22,803 nt of DNA from an uncultured Pseudoflavonifractor sp. (GCA_947575475.1 CANPNN010000003.1:1-22803), one strand, 5' to 3'. Shown: positions 16,338-22,803, numbered from the stretch's first letter. Program-made: numbers and translations. The notes: generated from the letters alone by a model not told the origin.

Positions 16338-18479
16338 ATGGATCAATACATAGGGAAATTCCTCGGGAAACGATATGAAATATTGGAGCGCATCGGTTCT
16401 GGCGGCATGGCTGTGGTCTATAAGGCCAAATGTCACTGGCTCAACCGGTTTGTGGCCATTAAGATATTAAAAGAGGATCTGGCTCATGACGAGGAGTTTC
16501 GCCGCCGGTTTCGGGAGGAATCCCAGGCCGTCGCCATGCTTTCCCATCCCAATATCGTGGCTATTTACGACGTATCCCGGTCCGAAGATGAGGCGGAGCC
16601 GGATTATATTGTCATGGAGCTTATTGAGGGAATTACCCTCAAACAGTATATGCAGAAGCGAGGGGGCAAACTGAGCTGGAAGGAGGCCCTTCATTTCAGT
16701 ACCCAGATCATGAAAGGGCTCTCTCATGCCCACAGCCGAGGGATTATTCACCGGGACATCAAGCCTCATAACATTATGATCCTTCGGGATGGCAGCGTAA
16801 AGGTGGCTGATTTCGGAATTGCCCGGCTCATGTCCTCCGCCCAGAATACTATGACCCAGGAGGCGTTGGGGTCGGTCCACTATATCTCCCCAGAGCAGGC
16901 GAGGGGAAGTAGGGTAGATGCCCGCAGCGACATCTATTCCGCCGGCGTGGTGCTCTACGAGATGCTGACGGGTCGGCTGCCCTACGAGGGGGATTCCCCG
17001 GTGGCAGTGGCCATTCAGCACATCAATTCAATCCCCTTGTCTCCCCGGGAACTGGACAGCTCGATCCCGGAGGCCATGGAGGCCATTACCATGAAGGCTA
17101 TGGCCTCTTCGGTGGAGAAGCGCTATATCTCGGCTGATGCCATGATGGCCGACTTGGAGGAGTTTCGGAAAAATCCCAACATCAGCTTTGACTATTCCTC
17201 TGAGGATCTACTGGTGGGGGAGGGGGATGAGCCCACCCAACCCATTGGAGCCAATACCCCCCAGACAGTCCCTGTCCGCCCCGCACATACCGAGCGGTAC
17301 GAGGAACCCAGGAACGGAAGATCCGGAAAGCTGCCCAAGGTGGGAAAGGGCGGCAGCAAGCTGGAGCGGCCGGTCAAAAAGCAGTCCAGGCCTGAACCGG
17401 AGGAGGATGACGAAGACTACGATGAGGGCGGCAGCGGTATCGGAATGTTGGTAGTGATTGCAGCTGTGGTCCTCTGTTTGGTGGGAGTGGGTGTTTTCCT
17501 TTGGAGCAACGTGTTCAGCGGCATGATGGACCCAGGTGAAGTCTATACCGTACCAAGTGTGCTGGGATATACCTTGGAGGAGGCCCAGGCCCTGCCGGAG
17601 GTGGTGGATAACGGCTTCACTGTGGTGGAGGGCCGTCATGTGGTGGATAGCACCGTGGAACCTGGTCATATTGTCAGCCAGAGTCCCAAAGCGGAAGATG
17701 TGGTAAAGGCCGGAGGCCAGACTATCACAGTCGAGATCAGCGTGGGCGGCGAAGGGATCAAGATGCCTGATCTATATAATCAGGACCAGCGGGTGGCAGA
17801 GTCCACCTTACGATCAATGGGACTGACCCCCAAGATCGAGTTTGATAATTCCGATACCATCACCAAGGGAAATGTGATCTCTCAAAAACCCGCGAAGGAT
17901 GAGCCGGTGGAGGAAGGCCAGGAGGTCACCCTTGTAGTCAGCCAGGGCCGGCTGCTCCAGGAGCGGACCATGATCTCCGTTCTGGATATGCCTCTGGAGG
18001 AGGCGACCAGAAGCCTGACAGAGATGGGTCTCCGGGTCGGCTCAGTCAAGCGGGTCCCCAGCGAGAAATATGAGGAAGGAAAAGTCTGCACCCAGAGTAT
18101 CCAACCCAACAGCGTTGTGGTGGAGGGGACTTCCATTGATCTGGAGGTGAGTACGGGCGTGGTGACCGTGGATCCCCCGGAGATTTCAGGTTCTCCCGCT
18201 CCGGATGAGAGCGCTGAGCCATCTCCCACACCCACGCCTGTGGCCACAGCGCCAGCTGTCCGTACCAGTCGCAGAGATGTAACGGTGAACCTCCCCAATG
18301 ACCGGGATACGGTAACGGTTCGTGTCACAGTGGGCGGCGTGGAGCAGGTCCATGACCAGGTGGTGGAGACCCGGCTGCGGATGGCCCGTTTCACCGTGGA
18401 GTCCAGCGGCGTCCAGCAGATCGTAGTCTACCTGGACGGCGTTTCCGTGAAGGACTATACAGAGGATTTTGGAACCTGA
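16338..18479 (+). CDS. prkC: PASTA-domain serine/threonine kinase (PrkC/Stk)
   Basis: A 713-residue membrane kinase that senses cell-wall fragments and lipid II through outer PASTA domains and phosphorylates cytosolic proteins; in B. subtilis it also triggers spore germination. The kinase domain has the G-loop IGSGGMAVVY (19-28), Lys42, HRDIKPHN with Asp140, DFG at 158-160 and the activation loop ending SVHYISPEQARG. An acidic, Lys-rich juxtamembrane stretch leads to a single membrane helix (about 367-391). Three PASTA repeats follow (about 403-472, 474-540 and 541-608). Then come a Pro/Thr/Ser linker and a roughly 70-residue beta-rich C-terminal domain. GGGAGGGAAGGA precedes ATG 16338. The stop overlaps the rsgA start by one base. 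Confidence 0.96.
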   Translation: MDQYIGKFLGKRYEILERIGSGGMAVVYKAKCHWLNRFVAIKILKEDLAHDEEFRRRFREESQAVAMLSHPNIVAIYDVSRSEDEAEPDYIVMELIEGITLKQYMQKRGGKLSWKEALHFSTQIMKGLSHAHSRGIIHRDIKPHNIMILRDGSVKVADFGIARLMSSAQNTMTQEALGSVHYISPEQARGSRVDARSDIYSAGVVLYEMLTGRLPYEGDSPVAVAIQHINSIPLSPRELDSSIPEAMEAITMKAMASSVEKRYISADAMMADLEEFRKNPNISFDYSSEDLLVGEGDEPTQPIGANTPQTVPVRPAHTERYEEPRNGRSGKLPKVGKGGSKLERPVKKQSRPEPEEDDEDYDEGGSGIGMLVVIAAVVLCLVGVGVFLWSNVFSGMMDPGEVYTVPSVLGYTLEEAQALPEVVDNGFTVVEGRHVVDSTVEPGHIVSQSPKAEDVVKAGGQTITVEISVGGEGIKMPDLYNQDQRVAESTLRSMGLTPKIEFDNSDTITKGNVISQKPAKDEPVEEGQEVTLVVSQGRLLQERTMISVLDMPLEEATRSLTEMGLRVGSVKRVPSEKYEEGKVCTQSIQPNSVVVEGTSIDLEVSTGVVTVDPPEISGSPAPDESAEPSPTPTPVATAPAVRTSRRDVTVNLPNDRDTVTVRVTVGGVEQVHDQVVETRLRMARFTVESSGVQQIVVYLDGVSVKDYTEDFGT

Positions 18480-19378
18480 TGGAAGGTATCATTTTTAAGG
18501 CTCTCTCTGGGTTTTACTATGTGGACTGCGCGGGGCGGACTGTGACCTGCCGGGCCCGGGGCAAATTTCGCCACGAGAAGGTATCCCCACTGGTGGGAGA
18601 CCGGGTAAACGTCACTGCCCAGCCCGACGGGACAGGCACAGTAGATGCGGTCCTACCGCGGAAGAACCAATTCTGGCGGCCTGCGGTAGCCAATATCGAC
18701 ATGTTGGTGGTGGTAGCTTCCGGCGCCATCCCGGTGACCGATCCCTTTCTCATTGATCGGGTCGTTGCGGCAGCGGAACGTCAGAGGTGTGAGTGCGTGA
18801 TCTGTTTCAACAAATGGGATCTGCAGCAGCCTCAGGAGCTGTATGAAACATATCTCGCCGCCGGTTTTCCCACACTGCGGATCAGTGCGGAAACCGGGGA
18901 AGGTCTGGAAGAGCTGTCCCATCTCATTGCCGGAAAGGTATGCGCCTTTACAGGGAATTCCGGCGTAGGAAAATCCAGTATTCTCAATGCGTTGGAGCCG
19001 GGGTTTGACCTTCGGGTAGGCGATGTGAGTGAAAAGCTGGGCCGGGGCAGGCACACCACGCGCCATGTGGAGCTGTTCCGCCTCAATAATGGGGCGGTGG
19101 TGGCGGATACCCCCGGCTTTGCCTCCTTTGAGGAGGAAGGTCCCGGCTGCCCACCGGAGGAGCTGCAATATGCTTTCCGGGAATTTGCGCCATATCTGGG
19201 AAAATGCCGCTTTCTGGACTGCTCCCATGTAAAGGAGAAGGGATGTGCCGTCCTGGACGCGCTTTCAAAAGGAGCGCTTTCCAAGAGCCGGCATAACAGC
19301 TATGTCAGGCTTTATCAGCAGGCGAAGGAAGTGCCGGAATGGCGGCGAAAGAGTGAAGCCGAGTCCCATTCCAAATAA
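18479..19378 (+). CDS. rsgA: Ribosome small-subunit GTPase RsgA (CpgA)
   Basis: RsgA is a circularly permuted GTPase that checks and matures the 30S subunit. The 299-residue protein has an N-terminal OB fold (ALSGFYYVDCAGRTVTCRAR, VGDRVNV), then G4 NKWD at 111-114, G1 GNSGVGKSS at 159-167, the switch I region GRGRHTTRHVELF, and G3 DTPGF at 210-214: the permuted order G4-G1-G3. The C-terminal zinc site has Cys243, Cys248, His250 and Cys256 (CRFLDCSHVKEKGC). ATG 18479 overlaps the prkC stop (TGATG) and has only a weak SD, so coupling to prkC is likely. In B. subtilis rpe, thiN and spoVM follow; here a small hydrophobic gene and spoVM follow. Confidence 0.96.
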   Translation: MEGIIFKALSGFYYVDCAGRTVTCRARGKFRHEKVSPLVGDRVNVTAQPDGTGTVDAVLPRKNQFWRPAVANIDMLVVVASGAIPVTDPFLIDRVVAAAERQRCECVICFNKWDLQQPQELYETYLAAGFPTLRISAETGEGLEELSHLIAGKVCAFTGNSGVGKSSILNALEPGFDLRVGDVSEKLGRGRHTTRHVELFRLNNGAVVADTPGFASFEEEGPGCPPEELQYAFREFAPYLGKCRFLDCSHVKEKGCAVLDALSKGALSKSRHNSYVRLYQQAKEVPEWRRKSEAESHSK

Positions 19379-19390
19379 AAGATCTCATTT

Positions 19391-19420
19391 TTCACAGAAA
19401 GCGGTCTCCTTTCGTATACT
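19391..19420 (+). promoter_or_regulatory. Probable sigma-A-type promoter ahead of the small gene and spoVM
   Basis: TTCACA (19391-19396, 5 of 6 to TTGACA), an 18-base spacer and TATACT (19415-19420, 5 of 6 to TATAAT). It lies just after the rsgA stop and 33 bases before the TTG start at 19453. A small perfect inverted repeat CTGGA-GTA-TCCAG (19419-19431) covers the expected transcript start. SpoVM is sigma-E controlled in B. subtilis; I see no good sigma-E site here. Confidence 0.5.
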
Positions 19421-19437
19421 GGAGTATCCAGAAGCGG

Positions 19438-19444
19438 AAGGAGG
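19438..19444 (+). promoter_or_regulatory. Strong ribosome binding site for the 56-residue gene
   Basis: AAGGAGG, 8 bases ahead of TTG 19453. Its near-perfect match to the 16S tail is the main reason to accept a TTG start for a gene this short. Confidence 0.7.
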
Positions 19445-19452
19445 CGGCTTTT

Positions 19453-19623
19453 TTGTTGTCTGAGGAGATGAAGGGCCACTTGGCTTTGGCGGCGGCCTGT
19501 ACTGGCGGCATGGCCCTGCTTTTGGCGCCGGCCAGTATAGTTACGCTGGGCCTGGGGGTGGCGCTGGGATACAAAGGGCAGGACTATATCAAAAGCTTAC
19601 TGGAAGGAGGTGGGCAGGGGTGA
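19453..19623 (+). CDS. Small hydrophobic protein of unknown function, coupled to spoVM
   Basis: I do not recognise this 56-residue product. It reads (L)LSEEMKGHLALAAACTGG, then a Leu/Ala/Gly/Val-rich membrane stretch (MALLLAPASIVTLGLGVALG), then a polar end GYKGQDYIKSLLEGGGQG. The hydrophobic part (about 10-40) could be one long or two short membrane helices; the single Cys16 lies in it. The start is taken as TTG 19453 because of AAGGAGG upstream; TTG 19456 or ATG 19468 are alternatives. Its stop overlaps the GTG start of spoVM by four bases, and the spoVM SD lies in its last codons, so translation of the two is probably linked. It stands where rpe and thiN stand in B. subtilis. A role at the forespore membrane is inference from position only. 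Confidence 0.65.
   Translation: MLSEEMKGHLALAAACTGGMALLLAPASIVTLGLGVALGYKGQDYIKSLLEGGGQG
19604..19612 (+). promoter_or_regulatory. Ribosome binding site for spoVM
   Basis: AAGGAGGTG, seven bases ahead of GTG 19620. The near-perfect SD supports a real start for this very short gene. Confidence 0.75.
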
Positions 19624-19691
19624 AGATCGTGGTGGTAAAGTCTCCCAAAGCCCTGCGGGGCTTTCTGAAAACCATATTCAAAGTAAAGTGA
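19620..19691 (+). CDS. spoVM: Stage V sporulation protein M (SpoVM), 23 residues
   Basis: SpoVM is a tiny amphipathic helix that inserts shallowly into the outer forespore membrane, prefers its convex curvature and anchors SpoIVA there. The peptide (V)KIVVVKSPKALRGFLKTIFK is followed by three more residues (VVK-like basic end: V, K). Against B. subtilis SpoVM (26 residues) it keeps Lys2, Lys7, Pro9, Lys10, Leu12 and Gly14 in register; Pro9 is known to be essential there. The rest forms a basic amphipathic helix. The GTG start follows a near-perfect SD and overlaps the upstream gene's stop (GTGA). Its position downstream of prkC-rsgA matches the Firmicutes order, and sipL and spoIVA lie downstream. 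Automatic gene finders easily miss a gene of this size. Confidence 0.9.
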   Translation: MKIVVVKSPKALRGFLKTIFKVK

Positions 19692-19699
19692 GAAACATA

Positions 19700-19728
19700 G
19701 TGCCCTGCGGCTGATCACCGCAGGGCAC
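19700..19728 (+). terminator. Strong hairpin after spoVM without a U tract
   Basis: GTGCCCTGCGG (19700-19710) pairs perfectly with CCGCAGGGCAC (19718-19728) around a seven-base loop. It is followed by A residues rather than T residues, so it is not a textbook terminator. It may be a weak terminator or protect the 3' end of the spoVM message. Confidence 0.5.
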
Positions 19729-19751
19729 AAAAAATCTTGGGGGGATAAGAG

Positions 19752-19781
19752 ACATACCGGGCAGACCTTGTACATATAGAT
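19752..19781 (+). promoter_or_regulatory. Possible sigma-E promoter for sipL-spoIVA
   Basis: ACATACC (19752-19758, shares the ATA core of the sigma-E -35), a 14-base spacer and CATATAGAT (19773-19781, close to CATACAnT). SipL and spoIVA are mother-cell, sigma-E genes in organisms where this has been studied, which fits. The -35 match is only partial. Confidence 0.4.
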
Positions 19782-19815
19782 TCACAGAAGAACGGGGCAG
19801 GATGCCCGTACAAGG
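19766..19815 (+). promoter_or_regulatory. Inverted repeat that can hide the sipL ribosome binding site
   Basis: CCTTGTAC (19766-19773) is the exact reverse complement of GTACAAGG (19808-19815). The right arm contains most of the sipL SD (AAGGAG 19812-19817). Nested directly inside is a small hairpin, GGGCA (19795-19799) with TGCCC (19803-19807), which would stack on the outer helix. The left arm overlaps the -10 of the possible sigma-E promoter, so only transcripts coming from further upstream would contain both arms. Confidence 0.5.
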
Positions 19816-19826
19816 AGTGAATACGT

Positions 19827-21353
19827 ATGGAATTTGAACTGGACAGGACACAGATGAACGGCTTCGATGCCCTGCTGGACACGACCCTTCGGCCGGAGGA
19901 GACCCTGGAAATGATCGTACCCGACGCCTGCCCCGACATCCTTCGGGTGGTGGAGACCGACGGTAAGGTCCTGCTGACCCGCAGGGAGGCCATGGATGGT
20001 AGGGCGGAGGTGGGCGGCGTCATCAAGACGGCGGTTCTCTACTGCCCCGATGGGGAAGCGGGGACACGGCATTTGGATGTGACGATCCCCTTTACCTGTG
20101 GGCTGGACGCCTCTGGTATCGGTCCCGGCTGTGTGGTGGTGGCATCGGCTCGGTGCTGCAAGGCGGATACCCGGACCATAAATCCTCGAAAGGTTTTGGT
20201 ACGGGCCGAAGCGGCGGTGGATGTTACCATTTTTTCGCCGCGGATGGAGACCATCTGCTCTCAGGTGCTGGATGCGGCACAGCAGAATGTGGAACAGCTT
20301 ACCGAGACCAGGGAGGTATACCTCACCGCCTGCGTCCAGGAAAAGCCCTTCCCATTCTCGGATGATGTGACGCTCTCTGCCAGTAAGCCTGCGGCCGTGG
20401 AACTCCTCAAAAGCCGGGTGAGTCTGAACAGGGGAGAATCCAAGATCATCGGCAATAAGCTGATTTTCAAGGGAAGTGCCAATGTGAGCCTTCTTTACCG
20501 AGGCCAGGACGACGGGGTCTACTCCGCTGGGGCGGAGCTGCCCTTTTCCCAGATCATGGAGATCTCCGGGGTGGCGGAGGATGCCGAATGCGATATAACG
20601 CTGGCCCTGACCGGATCAGACTGTGCGCTCAGTACCGAGGACGACGGCAGAAGCGTATCGGTAAATCTGGAAGTGTTGGCCCAGGCGGTGGTCCGGGAGA
20701 ACCGGGTCCTTCAGGTCCTGACTGACGCATACAGCACCAGAGAGCCCTTGGCGGTGGAACGGGCGGAGTGTCCCATAGACACCCGTCTGGACCGGGGCGT
20801 TCGCAGCCAGAACGTCCGGGAGGTGTGGGAGACGCCTACAGCCGCTCGTGAAGTGGTGGATTGCCGGATGGCGGTGGCCCAGGTGACCCAAAGCCAGGAG
20901 GGAGAGCGGCGCATCCTCACCGCCCAGGTGGAGGTCCAGGTCCTCTACCTGGATGAGGAGGGCGGCTTGTTCTCCGTTCAGCATCCCATGACGGTACCCT
21001 GCGCCCTGGATCTGCCGGAGAGCTGTCAAAGCTTCTGTCAGTGTGATGGGGTCGGAGATGTATACGCCGCCCCTGCCCCCGGAGGGCTTGAGGTCCGGTT
21101 TGCCCTGGACTTTCGGTACTGTGCCCTGATCCGGCGGCAGATCACCGCCCTTGCGGCCATCGGCCCCGGGGAAGCCCCGGAAAGCGCCGGGGAGCAGCCC
21201 TCCCTTGTCCTGCGGATGTTGGGACAGGGGGAGCGGCTATGGGATATGGCCAAGGCCTACGGCACCACCATCGCCGATATTATCAGCGCCAACGAGCTGG
21301 AGGGCGAGGCCGCCGCAGAGGGCCGGCTTTTGCTGATCCCGCGGAGACGGTAA
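19827..21353 (+). CDS. sipL: SipL, SpoIVA-interacting spore coat morphogenesis protein (SPOCS/DUF3794 and LysM)
   Basis: SipL binds SpoIVA and is needed to wrap the coat around the forespore in Clostridioides difficile, where it replaces SpoVID of bacilli. The 508-residue protein starts MEFELDRTQMNGFDALLDTT and LRPEETLEMIVPDACPDILR, an N-terminal SPOCS (DUF3794) domain. At least one more such domain follows in the middle (VYLTACVQEKPFPFSDDV; ENRVLQVLTDAYSTREPL; LRVRSQNVREVWETP-like region). It ends in a LysM domain (about 462-505: GQGERLWDMAKAYGTT, IADIISANELEG, LLLIP). No signal peptide is present, as expected for a mother-cell cytosolic protein. ATG 19827 follows AAGGAG (19812-19817). SpoIVA follows after 14 bases with no promoter between them, so the partners are probably co-transcribed. 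Confidence 0.92.
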   Translation: MEFELDRTQMNGFDALLDTTLRPEETLEMIVPDACPDILRVVETDGKVLLTRREAMDGRAEVGGVIKTAVLYCPDGEAGTRHLDVTIPFTCGLDASGIGPGCVVVASARCCKADTRTINPRKVLVRAEAAVDVTIFSPRMETICSQVLDAAQQNVEQLTETREVYLTACVQEKPFPFSDDVTLSASKPAAVELLKSRVSLNRGESKIIGNKLIFKGSANVSLLYRGQDDGVYSAGAELPFSQIMEISGVAEDAECDITLALTGSDCALSTEDDGRSVSVNLEVLAQAVVRENRVLQVLTDAYSTREPLAVERAECPIDTRLDRGVRSQNVREVWETPTAAREVVDCRMAVAQVTQSQEGERRILTAQVEVQVLYLDEEGGLFSVQHPMTVPCALDLPESCQSFCQCDGVGDVYAAPAPGGLEVRFALDFRYCALIRRQITALAAIGPGEAPESAGEQPSLVLRMLGQGERLWDMAKAYGTTIADIISANELEGEAAAEGRLLLIPRRR

Positions 21354-21367
21354 AGGGGGAGAGGAAG

Positions 21368-22803
21368 ATGGAAGAGAATAAGATCTATGACGATATCGCC
21401 CAGCGCACCGGAGGCGACATCTATATCGGGGTGGTGGGCCCCGTCCGGACGGGCAAATCCACCTTCATCAAGCGATTTATGGAGACCTTGGTGATCCCCA
21501 ACATCGAGAATGTTTACCGCCGGGAGCGGGCCCGCGACGAGCTGCCCCAGAGCGGTTCGGGCCGGACTGTGATGACCGCCGAGCCCAAGTTTGTCCCCGA
21601 GGAGGCCGTCCGGGTGGATATGGAGGATGGAGCCTCCTTCTCCGTTCGGCTCATCGACTGCGTGGGCTATATGGTCCCCGGCGCGGTAGGGCAGACCGAG
21701 GACGATATGCCCCGCATGGTGACCACCCCCTGGTTTGAGCAGCCCATCCCCATGACCGAGGCCGCCGAAGTGGGGACCCGAAAGGTCATCGCTGAGCACT
21801 CCACCATCGGTATCGTAGTCACCACCGACGGCACCGTGACTGACATTCCCCGGGAGGAGTATTTGGAGGCGGAGAACCGGGTCATCACCGAACTCAAGGA
21901 GATGGGAAAGCCCTTCCTGGTGGTGCTCAACTCCGCCGATCCCGACTCTGACCGGGCCAAGGCCATCCAGGCGGACATCACGGACCGCTATGACGTGACC
22001 TGTATGCGCTGCAACTGTTTGGAGCTGGGAGAGGAGGATGTGACCGCCATCATCCGGGGGGTCCTCTATGAGTTCCCTGTGAAGGAGTTGGACCTGTTCC
22101 TGCCCTCCTGGGTTGACGCTCTGCCTTACGACCACCCCATCAAGAGCGGGCTCTACACCGCCATCCGGGAGGGTGCCTGTGAGATGCGCCGCATCCGGGA
22201 GGTGGAGGGGGCTATGGCCGCCATCGGGGCCTGCGAGACGGTGAGCAGCGCCCGGGTGACCGCCATCGACCTGGGCGCCGGTGCCGCTATAGCGACCCTG
22301 GAATTGCCCAGAAGTCTTTTCTATGACACCATCTCCGCCCAATCGGGCTTCACCATCGCCGACGACGGGGATCTGATGAGCCTTCTCACCAGCCTGGCGG
22401 GGGTGAAGCGGGAGTACGACAAGGTCTCCGAGGCCATCGCCCAGGTCCGGGAGACGGGCTACGGCATCGTAGCCCCCAGCCCCGAGGAATTGAAACTGGA
22501 GGAGCCGGAGATCGTGAAGCAGGGAGGCCGTTACGGCGTCCGCCTGAAGGCCTCCGCACCCAGCATCCACATGATCCGGGCGGACATTGAGACGGAGGTA
22601 TCCCCCCTCATGGGCAGCGAGAAGCAGTCCGAGGAGATGGTGAGTTACCTCCTCCAGGAGTTCGAAGGGGACACCGCCCGGATCTGGGAGTCCAATATCT
22701 TCGGGAAATCCTTCCACGACCTGGTCAGTGAGGACCTGAATACCAAGCTCAAACGGATGCCCGACGACGCCCGGGATAAGCTCCGGGAGACCCTCCAAAG
22801 AGT
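21368..22803 (+). CDS. spoIVA: Stage IV sporulation protein A (SpoIVA), 3' partial
   Basis: SpoIVA is the ATPase that polymerises irreversibly on the outer forespore membrane to form the base of the spore coat. 478 residues are present of a family length near 492, so only the last few codons are lost at the window end. The start MEENKIYDDIAQRTGGDIYI is typical. Walker A GPVRTGKST is at 24-32 with Lys30, and Asp97 in RLIDCVGY gives the Walker B-like site; both numbers equal those of B. subtilis. SGSGRTVMTAEPKF holds the sensor threonines, and FLVVLNSADPDS follows. The middle and C-terminal regions (LPRSLFYDTISAQSG; HMIRADIETEVSPLMGSEKQ split over blocks) are well kept. The C-terminal tip that contacts SpoVM lies outside the window. 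Codons are strongly C- and G-ending. Confidence 0.97.
   Translation, partial: MEENKIYDDIAQRTGGDIYIGVVGPVRTGKSTFIKRFMETLVIPNIENVYRRERARDELPQSGSGRTVMTAEPKFVPEEAVRVDMEDGASFSVRLIDCVGYMVPGAVGQTEDDMPRMVTTPWFEQPIPMTEAAEVGTRKVIAEHSTIGIVVTTDGTVTDIPREEYLEAENRVITELKEMGKPFLVVLNSADPDSDRAKAIQADITDRYDVTCMRCNCLELGEEDVTAIIRGVLYEFPVKELDLFLPSWVDALPYDHPIKSGLYTAIREGACEMRRIREVEGAMAAIGACETVSSARVTAIDLGAGAAIATLELPRSLFYDTISAQSGFTIADDGDLMSLLTSLAGVKREYDKVSEAIAQVRETGYGIVAPSPEELKLEEPEIVKQGGRYGVRLKASAPSIHMIRADIETEVSPLMGSEKQSEEMVSYLLQEFEGDTARIWESNIFGKSFHDLVSEDLNTKLKRMPDDARDKLRETLQR

Noticed and set aside
21257..22798. A 513-codon open frame on the minus strand opposite spoIVA
   Set aside because: It mirrors the strong C/G third-position bias of spoIVA; its product is a low-complexity Gly/His/Leu/Asp-rich string with no family features, whereas the + strand is unmistakable SpoIVA.
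1..22803. Mobile elements, CRISPR arrays, tRNA or rRNA genes, defence genes
   Set aside because: No transposase, integrase, repeat array, cloverleaf or rRNA-like sequence was seen; all genes fit a vertically inherited housekeeping and sporulation locus.

Overview
The window is 22.8 kb of dense, one-direction bacterial chromosome: every gene I can support lies on the + strand. It reads as a spore-forming, probably anaerobic Bacillota of the class Clostridia, most like the Oscillospiraceae. The reasons are the MEP isoprenoid genes, a flavodoxin/bis-[4Fe-4S] protein, a SipL-type rather than SpoVID-type partner for SpoIVA, purine-rich Shine-Dalgarno (SD) sites with GTG and TTG starts, and a moderately high GC content (judged by eye, not computed). 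Genus and species cannot be fixed from this. I see no tRNA, rRNA, CRISPR array, insertion sequence or prophage gene.

Layout. (1) 1-1060: ispD (5' end cut by the window) and ispF, overlapping. (2) 1061-1271: a structured non-coding stretch ending in a strong terminator. (3) 1272-2650: a small DUF3343 protein and a class V aminotransferase of the cysteine desulfurase type, then a terminator. (4) 2757-6448: a clear sigma-A promoter, then cdaA and cdaR (c-di-AMP synthesis and its regulator), a DUF5685 protein and a J-domain protein. (5) 6503-19378: the conserved Firmicutes housekeeping string yicC, remA, gmk, rpoZ, priA, def, fmt, rsmB, rlmN, prpC, prkC, rsgA. Compared with the Bacillus subtilis order as I remember it, coaBC is missing between rpoZ and priA, with a terminator in its place. 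A flavodoxin/ferredoxin gene sits between rsmB and rlmN, and rpe and thiN are missing after rsgA. (6) 19391-22803: a spore-coat morphogenesis cluster with a probable promoter, a 56-residue hydrophobic protein of unknown function, the 23-codon spoVM gene, sipL, and spoIVA (cut at its last few codons).

How the parts fit. Region 5 links nucleotide supply (gmk), transcription (rpoZ), replication restart (priA), N-terminal formyl handling (fmt, def), rRNA/tRNA methylation (rsmB, rlmN), ribosome assembly (rsgA) and a PASTA kinase/PP2C phosphatase pair that senses the cell wall. Many neighbours overlap by 1-4 bases (ATGA, GTGA, TAATG), which suggests translational coupling. Region 6 groups the three known parts of the spore coat basement layer: SpoVM, the curvature-sensing membrane anchor; SpoIVA, the self-assembling ATPase; and SipL, which binds SpoIVA.

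The most interesting points are two. One is the unknown 56-residue hydrophobic protein coupled to spoVM. The other is a perfect 8-bp inverted repeat that would hide the sipL ribosome binding site on read-through transcripts, but not on transcripts started at a sigma-E-like promoter overlapping its left arm.
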